Of a stretch of 64,000 bases of DNA, positions 42,026-50,469 are shown one piece after another. Position 1 is the stretch's first letter, and the number at the start of each line of letters is the position of its first letter. The notes below the pieces were generated by a model, which saw only the letters and a list, made by a program, of their open reading frames with translations, searched no databases and was not told the DNA's origin. The stretch is taken from assembly GCA_020636275.1 (NCBI GenBank), contig JACJYD010000001.1:1812001-1876000 (forward strand), in the 5' to 3' direction. Both the position numbers and the translations under genes were made by a program. Source of the stretch: Lewinellaceae bacterium (GTDB taxonomy: Bacteria > Bacteroidota > Bacteroidia > Chitinophagales > Saprospiraceae).

Positions 42026-42793
42026 ATGCGACCTATAAAAAAGACCATTGCCTATTCTTTCCTCTCTCTGCTGATTCTCCTGGCAATGGCTTTTCAATGG
42101 CAGCCCGGACCGGATCTTACCATCTACCTCATCGGCGATTCCACGATGGCAGATAAGCCCGGTACAGCGGAAGAGAACCCTGAGCGGGGCTGGGGACAGT
42201 TGTTGCCTGAATTTTTCAATGACCGAGTGGTCATTAAAAACCACGCCGTCAATGGCCGGAGCAGCAAGAGCTTTTTGGATGAAGGCCGTTGGGATACCGT
42301 ACTGAAGGATTTGAGGTCCGGGGATTATGTTTTTATCCAATTCGGGCATAATGATCAGAAGGAAAACGACCCCAAGCGGTATACCAATCCGTGGACAGGC
42401 TACCGCCGGAATCTTGAAAAATACGTCAACGATACCCGCTCAAAAGGGGCTTACCCCATCATCCTATCCTCGATCGTTCGCCGGAAATTCAACGAGGAAG
42501 GTACCCTGGTGGACACCCATGGCGTCTACCCATTTGTGGCGAGGCAGGTAGCCGAGCAGCTGCACGTACCGTTTATTGACATGCAATTGCTCACAGAGGA
42601 TTACGTCATTGCTCTGGGTCCCGAGAAATCAAAGGAGATCTATCTCTGGGTAGAGCCCGGGAAATATGAAAAATTTCCGGATGGAAAGCAGGACGACACG
42701 CATTTGAATTTAAAAGGCGCCAGGGAATATGCCCGCCTGGTAGGGGAAGAGCTCAGGAAGCAGGAGATGCCACTGGCGGATTTTTTGAAATAA
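42026..42793 (+). CDS. Rhamnogalacturonan acetylesterase (CE12)
   Basis: A 255-residue secreted SGNH hydrolase. The signal peptide (YSFLSLLILLAMAFQ) is followed by GDSTMAD (block I Ser, about residue 40), NHAVNGRSSKSF (block II), FIQFGHNDQKEN (block III, about 104-113) and QDDTHLNLKGA (block V Asp and His, about 222-225). CE12 enzymes remove acetyl groups from rhamnogalacturonan or other pectin. The next gene, uxaC, begins 21 bases after its stop, so these are likely co-transcribed. Confidence 0.92.
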   Translation: MRPIKKTIAYSFLSLLILLAMAFQWQPGPDLTIYLIGDSTMADKPGTAEENPERGWGQLLPEFFNDRVVIKNHAVNGRSSKSFLDEGRWDTVLKDLRSGDYVFIQFGHNDQKENDPKRYTNPWTGYRRNLEKYVNDTRSKGAYPIILSSIVRRKFNEEGTLVDTHGVYPFVARQVAEQLHVPFIDMQLLTEDYVIALGPEKSKEIYLWVEPGKYEKFPDGKQDDTHLNLKGAREYARLVGEELRKQEMPLADFLK

Positions 42794-42813
42794 AAAAGAA
42801 ATCGTTCAAAATT

Positions 42814-44232
42814 ATGCAAGTAACAGATACCGATATCAAACCCTTTCAGGACGAGGACTTTCTGTTGGAAAATCGAACGGCCCAAATCCTCTACCACGAG
42901 TATGCCGCCAGACAACCCATTATCGATTACCACAACCACCTGCCGCCGGACGAAATAGCCGGTGACAAGCAGTTTAACACCCTCACTTCGGTCTGGCTCA
43001 ACGGCGACCACTACAAGTGGCGGGCTATGCGAACCCTGGGTGTGCCGGAACACTTCATCACGGGCGATGCTCCGGATTCGGAGAAGTTCCAAAAATGGGC
43101 AGAAGCCGTACCGTTCACCATCCGGAATCCCTTATTCCACTGGACTCACTTAGAGCTAAAACGTTATTTCGGAGTAACCGACCTGCTCAACTCCGATTCT
43201 GCGGACCACATTTACAACCAGTGCAACGACCTGTTGAACACCGGTGCATACAATACGCGGAATTTGCTGCGCAAAATGAATGTGAAGACCGTCTGTTCGA
43301 CCGACGATCCCATCGATGATCTGCGTTACCACAAGCAGGTCAAAGAAGAAGGTATGGACATCCAAATGCTTCCCGCCTGGCGTCCCGACAAAGCCATCCT
43401 GATCGAAAAAGAGCAATTTTCATACTATATCCAGTCCCTCGGCGAAGCCGCAGGGTTGTCCATCCGGTCTCTTGATGACCTCATGCAGGCCTTGAAGAAC
43501 CGGATGGACTTTTTTGATCAAAATGGCTGCAAACTCGCCGACCACGGATTGGAGCAGGTATATGCCGAAGAGTATACCGAGAAGGAGGTCGATGCCATTT
43601 TCAAGAAGCGCCTGGCCGGCGAATCGGTCACTCCGCCGGAGGCCCGGAAGTTCATGTCCGCCATACTCTACTTCCTGGGCCGTCAATACGCCGAACGCAG
43701 CTGGGTACAGCAATTCCACCTCGGGGCGCTGCGCAACAACAGTTCCCGGATGCTGCGGGTCCTTGGCCCGGATACCGGCTTTGACAGCATCGGGGATTTC
43801 GATCAGGCGACCGCCCTGGCCCGTTTCCTCGACCGGCTCGATACGGAAAACAAGCTGGCCAAAACCGTCCTGTACAACCTCAATCCGCGGGACAACGAGA
43901 TCATGGCCACCATGATCGGCAATTTCAACGACGGATCGGTGCGCGGCAAGATGCAGTTCGGCAGCGCATGGTGGTTCCTCGATCAGAAGGACGGCATGGA
44001 AAAGCAGATAAATGCCCTTTCGAATATGGGGCTGCTGAGCTGTTTCATCGGCATGCTGACGGACAGCCGCAGTTTTATGTCCTTCCCCCGGCACGAGTAT
44101 TTCCGCCGGCTGTTGTGCAACCTCATCGGGAAGGATGTCCACAACGGCGAATTGCCCAACGATACCCAATGGCTGGGCGGCATCGTTGCGGACATCTGCT
44201 ACGGCAATGCCAGGCGATATTTCGATTTTTAA
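42814..44232 (+). CDS. uxaC: Uronate isomerase
   Basis: UxaC converts D-galacturonate to D-tagaturonate (and glucuronate to fructuronate) in the cytoplasm. The 472-residue length fits. Family motifs are present: IDYHNHLPPDEIAGDK (metal ligands), RNLLRKMNVKTVCSTDDP and WVQQFHLGALRNN. The C-terminal LIGKDVHNGELPNDTQ is typical. The downstream genes kdgK, eda, uxaA and uxaB complete the route to pyruvate and glyceraldehyde-3-phosphate. Confidence 0.97.
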   Translation: MQVTDTDIKPFQDEDFLLENRTAQILYHEYAARQPIIDYHNHLPPDEIAGDKQFNTLTSVWLNGDHYKWRAMRTLGVPEHFITGDAPDSEKFQKWAEAVPFTIRNPLFHWTHLELKRYFGVTDLLNSDSADHIYNQCNDLLNTGAYNTRNLLRKMNVKTVCSTDDPIDDLRYHKQVKEEGMDIQMLPAWRPDKAILIEKEQFSYYIQSLGEAAGLSIRSLDDLMQALKNRMDFFDQNGCKLADHGLEQVYAEEYTEKEVDAIFKKRLAGESVTPPEARKFMSAILYFLGRQYAERSWVQQFHLGALRNNSSRMLRVLGPDTGFDSIGDFDQATALARFLDRLDTENKLAKTVLYNLNPRDNEIMATMIGNFNDGSVRGKMQFGSAWWFLDQKDGMEKQINALSNMGLLSCFIGMLTDSRSFMSFPRHEYFRRLLCNLIGKDVHNGELPNDTQWLGGIVADICYGNARRYFDF

Positions 44233-44253
44233 AAAATAAAACTTCTATTTTCT

Positions 44254-45291
44254 GTGAAAAAAGTAGTCACTTTCGGTGAGATCATGTTGCGCCTGACGCC
44301 TCCGGGATTCCAGCGTTTTTCCCAGGCCAGCACATTTGACGTGGTATACGGCGGCGGGGAGAGCAATGTAGCCGTTTCCCTGGCCAATTACGGACTGCCG
44401 GCGGAATTCGTTACCCGCCTGCCCAACAACGAGATCGGCGAAGCGGCCCTGATGGAGATGCGCAAGCGCAATGTCGGCACGCAATACATCCTTCGCGGCG
44501 GCGAACGGCTCGGGATCTATTTCCTGGAAATGGGCGCTGTAGCGCGCGGCAGCAAGGTCATTTACGACCGTGCCCATTCCGCCATGGCCAGCATTCAGGC
44601 CGGTATGGTCGATTGGGATGAGGTCTTCAAGGACGCCCAATGGTTCCACTGGACCGGGATCACGCCCGCCATTTCACAGGGCGCCGCAGATGCTACCCTC
44701 GAAGCGATCCAGGCGGCAAACCGGTTGGGGGTTATGGTATCCACCGACCTGAACTACCGGAAGAACCTCTGGAAATACGGCAAGAAATCGTCGGACGTCA
44801 TGCCCGAACTGGTGGAAGGCTGCGACGTCATCCTGGGCAACGAAGAGGACGCCGAAAAGCACTTCGATATTCATCCGGAAGGGGTTGACGTTACCCACGG
44901 CGATACGATCGATGCCAAGGCGTATGAATCCGTTTGCCGCCAGATGATGCAGCGTTTCCCGAGGGCCAAAAAGATCGTGGTGACCTTGCGCGGTTCGATC
45001 AGCGCCTCGCACAATACCTGGTCGGGCGTCCTCTACGACGGCAAGCAGCTCCTGGAAGCGCCGACCTACCAGATCACCCATATCGTCGATCGCGTCGGCG
45101 GCGGCGACAGTTTCATGGGCGGCCTGATCTACGGCCTGATCCAATACCCGGGCGACGACCAGAAAGCGCTGAATTTCGCCGTGGCCGCTTCCTGCCTGAA
45201 GCACACCATCTACGGCGATGCCAACCTGGCCACCGTGGCTGAGGTGGAGCAGTTGATGAAGGGGGATGCCAGCGGGCGGGTTAGCCGGTAA
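44254..45291 (+). CDS. kdgK: 2-Keto-3-deoxygluconate kinase
   Basis: A 345-residue PfkB-family kinase. It starts with GTG (44254; MKKVVTFGEIMLRL), and no ATG start is available that keeps the GEIMLRLTPPG motif. The PfkB signatures YGGGESNVAVSLANYG and VDRVGGGDSFMGGLIYGL (with the catalytic Asp) are clear. It phosphorylates KDG to KDPG, the substrate of the aldolase encoded 14 bases downstream. The KDG kinase assignment depends on the combination with eda and uxa genes, because PfkB kinases differ in substrate. Confidence 0.93.
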   Translation: MKKVVTFGEIMLRLTPPGFQRFSQASTFDVVYGGGESNVAVSLANYGLPAEFVTRLPNNEIGEAALMEMRKRNVGTQYILRGGERLGIYFLEMGAVARGSKVIYDRAHSAMASIQAGMVDWDEVFKDAQWFHWTGITPAISQGAADATLEAIQAANRLGVMVSTDLNYRKNLWKYGKKSSDVMPELVEGCDVILGNEEDAEKHFDIHPEGVDVTHGDTIDAKAYESVCRQMMQRFPRAKKIVVTLRGSISASHNTWSGVLYDGKQLLEAPTYQITHIVDRVGGGDSFMGGLIYGLIQYPGDDQKALNFAVAASCLKHTIYGDANLATVAEVEQLMKGDASGRVSR

Positions 45292-45304
45292 AAATAAAAT
45301 TATA

Positions 45305-45982
45305 ATGGCCAGATTTACCAGATTAGAAGTTGCCGCAAAAATGGCGGAGCAGGGTATGGTGCCCCTCTTCTACCACGCCGATGTGGAGTTGGGCAAAAAA
45401 GTGCTGGCCGCCTGCTACCGGGGCGGCGCACGGCTGCTGGAATTCACCAACCGGGGCGATTTCGCCCACGAGGCCTTCGGTGAGCTGAACAAATTTTGCG
45501 CAAAAGAATTGCCCGAAATGATGATGGGCGTCGGCTCCGTCACCGATGCCGGCACGGCAGGGCTGTACCTGCAACTTGGCGCCGCCTTCGTGGTGACGCC
45601 CGTGCTGCGGGAAGACATCGCCATCGTCTGCAACCGCCGCAAGGTGCTGTGGTCTCCGGGCTGTGGCTCGCTAACGGAAATCTGCCGTGCAGAGGAACTG
45701 GGCTGCGAAATCGTCAAGCTGTTCCCCGGCAGCACCTGCGGGCCTGATTTTGTCAAAAACATCAAAGGCCCGCAACCCTGGACGAGCATCATGCCGACAG
45801 GCGGTGTTTCACCCGGCGAAAAAAACCTAAAGGGCTGGTTCGATGCGGGCGTGGCCTGCGTGGGAATGGGCTCGCAGATGATTTCGGCGGATATTTTGAA
45901 AAACGGGGACTACGATGTACTGAGAAAAAGGGTCAGCGATACGCTGGCACTTATCCGGTCGTTAAAGAATAAAATTGACTAA
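45305..45982 (+). CDS. eda: KDPG aldolase
   Basis: A 225-residue class I aldolase. It splits 2-keto-3-deoxy-6-phosphogluconate to pyruvate and glyceraldehyde-3-phosphate. The Schiff-base lysine is in EIVKLFPGSTCGPDFV, and TSIMPTGGVSP is the phosphate-binding loop. The glutamate of RLLEFTNRGDF is in place. The open frame starts at 45266, inside kdgK; I choose the ATG at 45305, which gives the family N-terminus (MARFTRLEVAAKMAEQG). The next start codon is two bases after the stop. Confidence 0.94.
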   Translation: MARFTRLEVAAKMAEQGMVPLFYHADVELGKKVLAACYRGGARLLEFTNRGDFAHEAFGELNKFCAKELPEMMMGVGSVTDAGTAGLYLQLGAAFVVTPVLREDIAIVCNRRKVLWSPGCGSLTEICRAEELGCEIVKLFPGSTCGPDFVKNIKGPQPWTSIMPTGGVSPGEKNLKGWFDAGVACVGMGSQMISADILKNGDYDVLRKRVSDTLALIRSLKNKID

Positions 45983-45983
45983 A

Positions 45984-46108
45984 ATGAAATATGGCCAGAT
46001 CTTAATCTTCTTCTTATAGTCCTGGCAGCCAGCTGTGCCGATCTGACGGACACCACCTACCTGAAACTCGCCCACGGGCTGGACACACAACATCCCGTCC
46101 ATAAAGGT
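45984..46108 (+). other. Frameshifted signal-peptide start of the DctP gene
   Basis: The ATG at 45984 opens MKYGQILIFFL and then meets a stop at 46017. The same region in the DctP frame reads LNLLLIVLAASCADLTDTTY, which has a lipobox (LAASC) but no ATG, GTG or TTG start. One added base near 46015 would join the two into a normal lipoprotein signal. Confidence 0.7.
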
Positions 46109-46954
46109 ATGGAGTTCATGGCAAAACGGATGGCGGAAATGTCTGACGGTAAATTTCAAATTGAAATCTACCCCAGCCAGCAACTCGGCACCGAGCGCCA
46201 GTGCCTCGAATTGCTGCAAATCGGCAGCCTCGGCATGACCAAGGTTTCGGCAGCGGTGATGGAAAACTTTGCGCCGAATATTCAGGTACTCAGCCTGCCT
46301 TACATCTTCCGCGACAGGGAGCATTCTTACCGTGTGCTTGACGGTGAAGTAGGTAAAAAAATGTTGCTGCAAAGCGAAAAATACTGGCTTCGTGGCCTGG
46401 CCTATTTCGATGCGGGCTACCGCTCTTTTTATTGTAAAACTCCCATTCGCATGCCGGAAGATTTGAATGGCAAAAAAATCAGGGTACAGGAAAGCGTCAC
46501 GGCGATGAACCTCGTGCGGTCGCTGGGCGGTGCGCCAACGCCCATTTCCTGGGGCGAACTTTACACCGCCCTGCAGCAGGGTGTCGTGGATGGGGCAGAA
46601 AACAACCCGCCGAGTTTTTATACTTCCCGGCATTATGAAGTCTGCAAATACTACACGCTCAACGAGCACACGGCTGTGCCAGACATCCTCGTCATTGGCA
46701 CCGTCGCCTGGAACCGGCTGACGGAACAGGAGCAGCAATGGCTGCAGGAGGCCGCCGACGAAGCGAAAGCCTACGAACGAAAGCTGTGGAAGGAAGCAGA
46801 GCAAGCCGCCCTTGATTCGGTGAAAGCTGCTGGCGTGGAAATTATCATTCCGGATAAGACCCTTTTTGCAGCAAAGACCAGATCGTTGTTCGACGCGTAT
46901 AAGGACCAACCGGAAAAATACCAGTTGATCCAGGAAATCCAGGCCGTCCAGTAG
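46109..46954 (+). CDS. dctP: TRAP transporter substrate-binding protein (DctP)
   Basis: The unbroken frame encodes 281 residues. With the preceding 40 or so codons, read after a one-base correction, it would be about 323 residues, the family norm. Conserved features are GKFQIEIYPSQQLGTERQCL, APNIQVLSLPYIFRDREH, GKKIRVQESVTAMNLVRSLG and the carboxylate-binding PTPISWGELYTALQQGVVDG. DctP captures an organic acid in the periplasm and hands it to DctQM. In this locus galacturonate or an oligogalacturonate is the likely ligand. Without the signal the protein would stay in the cytoplasm, so the gene is disabled or the base is a sequencing error. Confidence 0.85.
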   Translation: MEFMAKRMAEMSDGKFQIEIYPSQQLGTERQCLELLQIGSLGMTKVSAAVMENFAPNIQVLSLPYIFRDREHSYRVLDGEVGKKMLLQSEKYWLRGLAYFDAGYRSFYCKTPIRMPEDLNGKKIRVQESVTAMNLVRSLGGAPTPISWGELYTALQQGVVDGAENNPPSFYTSRHYEVCKYYTLNEHTAVPDILVIGTVAWNRLTEQEQQWLQEAADEAKAYERKLWKEAEQAALDSVKAAGVEIIIPDKTLFAAKTRSLFDAYKDQPEKYQLIQEIQAVQ

Positions 46955-47010
46955 GGGCAAATCATCATTTGCCCCCCATTGCAACAACCGCACAAAAAAA
47001 CAAAAACAGC

Positions 47011-47559
47011 ATGAGAACAACCATTGACAAATCCCTCGCCGCCATCCTGGTATTCCTGATGGTCCTCATGACGTTGGATGTGTTGTGGGGCGTCTTCACC
47101 CGGTATGCCCTGGGCAGCCAGGCAGACTGGTCGGAAGAACTGGCCCGCTTCCTCCTGATCTGGATCGGGATACTCGGTGCCGCCTACGCCTCGGGGCAAC
47201 GCATGCACCTTTCCATCGATCTGCTAATGCCGAAACTGAGCGAAACCGGTCAGCGGCGGCTCTTCCTTTTCATAAACATCCTCGTCGCCCTGTTTGCGCT
47301 GACGGTCATGCTGATCGGCGGATCCCGGTTGATGTATATCACCAAGGTATTGGGGCAGTTGTCTGCCGCACTGCGCGTCCCGATTTATCTGGTGTATGCC
47401 GTGATGCCCATAAGCGGCATGTTGGTAATTTATTATAAAATTCACGACCTGATCCAATGGAAGTCCTCATCCTCGTCCTCACATTCCTTTTCCTCATCGC
47501 CATCGGCGTGCCGATTGCGTGGAGCATTGGCATCAGCAGCATCTGCACAATGCTGGTGA
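47011..47559 (+). CDS. dctQ: TRAP transporter small permease (DctQ)
   Basis: A four-helix membrane subunit with a typical core: TLDVLWGVFTRYALG, DWSEELARFLLIWIGILGAAYAS and MHLSIDLL. It couples with DctM. I start at the ATG at 47011. The frame is open from 46969, but this extension lacks a typical N-terminus. The stop at 47559 lies 103 bases inside dctM. The last 34 residues (SSSSSSHSFSSS...) are dctM read in another frame. At 47458-47460 the reading TGG replaces what would be TGA with one base change, which would restore a normal ATGA overlap with dctM. Confidence 0.85.
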   Translation: MRTTIDKSLAAILVFLMVLMTLDVLWGVFTRYALGSQADWSEELARFLLIWIGILGAAYASGQRMHLSIDLLMPKLSETGQRRLFLFINILVALFALTVMLIGGSRLMYITKVLGQLSAALRVPIYLVYAVMPISGMLVIYYKIHDLIQWKSSSSSSHSFSSSPSACRLRGALASAASAQCW

Positions 47560-48743
47560 GCATCCCCACTATTCCGGCATTTACAACGGTGGCGCAGCGA
47601 ATGGCGACGGGGCTGGACAGTTTCTCGCTGCTCGCCATCCCGTTTTTCGTGCTGGCCGGGCAAATCATGAACCAGGGCGGCATTGCCAGACGGCTTATTG
47701 CATTTGCCAAATCATTGGTTGGGGCGCTGCCAGGAGGGCTTGCACATGTCAATATCATCGCTGCCATGCTCTTCGGGGCAATTTCCGGGTCGGCAGTGGC
47801 AGCGGCTTCGGCACTTGGCAGCATGTTGGGAAAAACGATGGAAGAGGAGGGCTATTCCCGGCAATTTGCTGCGGCTGTCAACGTCACAGCCTCCACGACC
47901 GGGCTGGTCATTCCGCCGAGCAACATTCTCATCGTGTATTCGCTGGCAAGCGGTGGAGTGTCCATAGCGGCGCTGTTCGTAGCGGGTTACCTGCCGGGCA
48001 TTCTGACGGGACTGCTGCTCATGCTCACGGCGGCGATTTGGTCTAGGTATCGGAAATTTCCTTCCGGCGAGCGCACCAATTTGAGGACGGTTGTCAAAAC
48101 TTTCATAGACGCCCTGCCGAGCCTGTCCCTTCTCATCGTCGTTATTGGTGGCATAGTGGCAGGCATTTTCACAGCGACGGAGGCGGCAGCGGTGGCGGTG
48201 TTGTACTGCCTCGTTTTGACTTTCATCTACAAAGAAGTAAAACTGAAAGACCTGCCGGCTATTTTCCTGAGTTCAACCTCCACCACTGCTATTGTTATGT
48301 TGCTCATCGGCACCTCCATGAGTATGTCGTGGATTATGTCCTATGAAAATATCCCGCAAGACATTACCAGCCTTATGCTGTCCATCAGCGACAACAAATT
48401 CGTCGTGTTTTTCATCATTAACCTGCTGCTGTTGTTCGTGGGCATTTTCATGGACATGACCCCGGCGGTGCTGATTTTTACCCCCATCTTCCTGCCTGTG
48501 GTGACCAATCTCGGCATGGACCCCACACATTTCGGTATCATGATGGTGCTCAATCTATGCATCGGGCTGTGTACGCCGCCGGTCGGGTCGGTGCTGTTTG
48601 TTGGGGTAGGGGTAGCTGGCACGACGATTGAGAAGGTTATCCGGCCTTTATTGCCTTTGTTCATCGCCATGCTGGTATCACTGATGCTGGTCACGTATTT
48701 GCCGGAATTGAGCCTGTGGTTACCGCGCTTGTTTGGGTTCTAA
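47457..48743 (+). CDS. dctM: TRAP transporter large permease (DctM)
   Basis: A 428-residue polytopic protein of the DctM family with about 11-12 hydrophobic segments. It includes GVPIAWSIGISSICTML, the family motif LFGAISGSAVAAASALGSM, STTGLVIPPSNILIVYSLAS and NLCIGLCTPPVGSVLFVGV. It forms the ion-coupled translocation channel with DctQ and receives substrate from DctP. It lies within the galacturonate catabolic genes, between eda and uxaA. Confidence 0.95.
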   Translation: MEVLILVLTFLFLIAIGVPIAWSIGISSICTMLVSIPTIPAFTTVAQRMATGLDSFSLLAIPFFVLAGQIMNQGGIARRLIAFAKSLVGALPGGLAHVNIIAAMLFGAISGSAVAAASALGSMLGKTMEEEGYSRQFAAAVNVTASTTGLVIPPSNILIVYSLASGGVSIAALFVAGYLPGILTGLLLMLTAAIWSRYRKFPSGERTNLRTVVKTFIDALPSLSLLIVVIGGIVAGIFTATEAAAVAVLYCLVLTFIYKEVKLKDLPAIFLSSTSTTAIVMLLIGTSMSMSWIMSYENIPQDITSLMLSISDNKFVVFFIINLLLLFVGIFMDMTPAVLIFTPIFLPVVTNLGMDPTHFGIMMVLNLCIGLCTPPVGSVLFVGVGVAGTTIEKVIRPLLPLFIAMLVSLMLVTYLPELSLWLPRLFGF

Positions 48744-48770
48744 AATTTCTTCGTCAAACTTATTATTCAA

Positions 48771-50423
48771 ATGAAGAAAAACGCATTAAAAGTCCATCCC
48801 TCCGATAATATTATCGTCGCCCTGCAGGATTTTTCGGCAGGCGATGAGGTCGTTTTCGAGGGGGCCCGGTTTCAATTGCTGGAAAATATCCCCACCAAGC
48901 ACAAATTTGCCGAGCGGGATTTTGCCGAAGGCGAAACCATCACCATGTATGGCGTGACGGTGGGGAAGGCCCTGCGTGCGATCCCGAAGGGGAGCCGCAT
49001 CAGCACTGAAAACGTTGCGCATTCCTCCAGCGGGTATTCGGTCGGAGAAAGGCATATCGATTGGCGGGCTCCCGATATTTCCAAATTCAAAGATCGCACC
49101 TTCGACGGATTCCACCGGGAAGATGGAAAGGTCGGCACCCGGAATTATTGGCTCGTCGTACCCCTCGTCTTTTGTGAGAATCGAAATATCAAGGTTATTC
49201 AGGAAGCCATGCTGGAAAAATTGGGCTACGTCACCGACCGGGCCTTTTCAGTGGACATGGCTGGATTGATCGACCGGTACAAAAGCGGGGCGAATGCAGC
49301 GGATATCCTTAAGACCGATGTCATAAAAACCGGCGCCGATATCCAGCGCAGCCGGCTATTTCCAAATGTCGACGGCATTAAGTTCCTCACCCATGAAGGA
49401 GGTTGCGGCGGCATCCGACAGGACGCCGAAGCTCTCTGCCGGTTGCTCGCCGGGTATATCATCCACCCCAATGTGGCGGGTGCGACGGTGTTGAGCCTGG
49501 GCTGTCAAAATGCACAAATTCCCATATTGGAAAAGGCCATCCGGGAATTCGAACCCGGTTTCAACAAGCCGCTTTTCATTCTGGAACAACAGAAGAGCAA
49601 GTCGGAACCGGATTTCATCGCCGAGGCGGTGAAAAAAACTTTCGTTGGCCTGATTGAGGCCAATAAGGCGGAGCGCCGGCCGGCCCCGCTCCACCACCTC
49701 TCCCTGGGACTCGAGTGCGGGGGCTCAGATGGATTTTCCGGTATCTCCGCCAATCCCGCCCTGGGGTATGCCTCGGACCTGCTCGTGGCACTGGGCGGCA
49801 GGACCATCCTCTCCGAATTTCCCGAACTCAACGGCGTAGAACAGGAGCTCATCAACCGCTGTACGACGGATAGTAGCGCGGAGAAATTCGCCCACATCAT
49901 GCGAACGTATGCCCAACGGGCCGAAGACGTCGGCTCCGGCTTCGACATGAATCCCTCGCCCGGGAATATCAAAGACGGCCTGATCACCGATGCCATGAAG
50001 TCGGCTGGGGCAGCCAAAAAAGGCGGGACCTCGCCCGTGGTGGATGTGTTGGATTATACGGAACAGGCCACCCGCCCCGGCCTGAACCTGCTCTGTACCC
50101 CCGGCAACGACGTGGAAAGTACCACCGGTCTCGCCAGTTCCGGCGCCAACCTCATCGTATTCACTACGGGACTCGGTACCCCCACTGGCAACCCCATTAC
50201 CCCGACGGTAAAAATGGCGAGCAATACCGCTCTGGCCCAACGCATGGCCGATATCATCGACATCGATGCCGGCACGGTCATTTCCGGCGAGGATACGATC
50301 GAAACGAAGGGAGAAGAGCTCCTGGACCTGCTGATAAGAGTGGCGAGCGGAGCGGTGATGACCCAGGCCGAAAGACTTGGTCAGGATGATTTTATTCCGT
50401 GGAAAAGAGGGGTTTCTTTATAA
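48771..50423 (+). CDS. uxaA: Altronate dehydratase
   Basis: UxaA dehydrates D-altronate to 2-keto-3-deoxygluconate. The 550-residue protein has an N-terminal SAF domain (about residues 1-90; LKVHPSDNIIVALQD) and the C-terminal dehydratase (GYRNYWLVVPLV-type text at VGTRNYWLVVPLVFCEN; THEGGCGGIRQDAEALCRLL; LGLECGGSDGFSGISANPAL; QATRPGLNLLCTPGND), with the Cys residues of its metal centre. The gene is 27 bases after dctM and 46 bases before uxaB. Confidence 0.96.
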   Translation: MKKNALKVHPSDNIIVALQDFSAGDEVVFEGARFQLLENIPTKHKFAERDFAEGETITMYGVTVGKALRAIPKGSRISTENVAHSSSGYSVGERHIDWRAPDISKFKDRTFDGFHREDGKVGTRNYWLVVPLVFCENRNIKVIQEAMLEKLGYVTDRAFSVDMAGLIDRYKSGANAADILKTDVIKTGADIQRSRLFPNVDGIKFLTHEGGCGGIRQDAEALCRLLAGYIIHPNVAGATVLSLGCQNAQIPILEKAIREFEPGFNKPLFILEQQKSKSEPDFIAEAVKKTFVGLIEANKAERRPAPLHHLSLGLECGGSDGFSGISANPALGYASDLLVALGGRTILSEFPELNGVEQELINRCTTDSSAEKFAHIMRTYAQRAEDVGSGFDMNPSPGNIKDGLITDAMKSAGAAKKGGTSPVVDVLDYTEQATRPGLNLLCTPGNDVESTTGLASSGANLIVFTTGLGTPTGNPITPTVKMASNTALAQRMADIIDIDAGTVISGEDTIETKGEELLDLLIRVASGAVMTQAERLGQDDFIPWKRGVSL

Positions 50424-50469
50424 ATGGATGGCCACCTTCGGCAACCATCCATTTCTAATTTATTATTTT

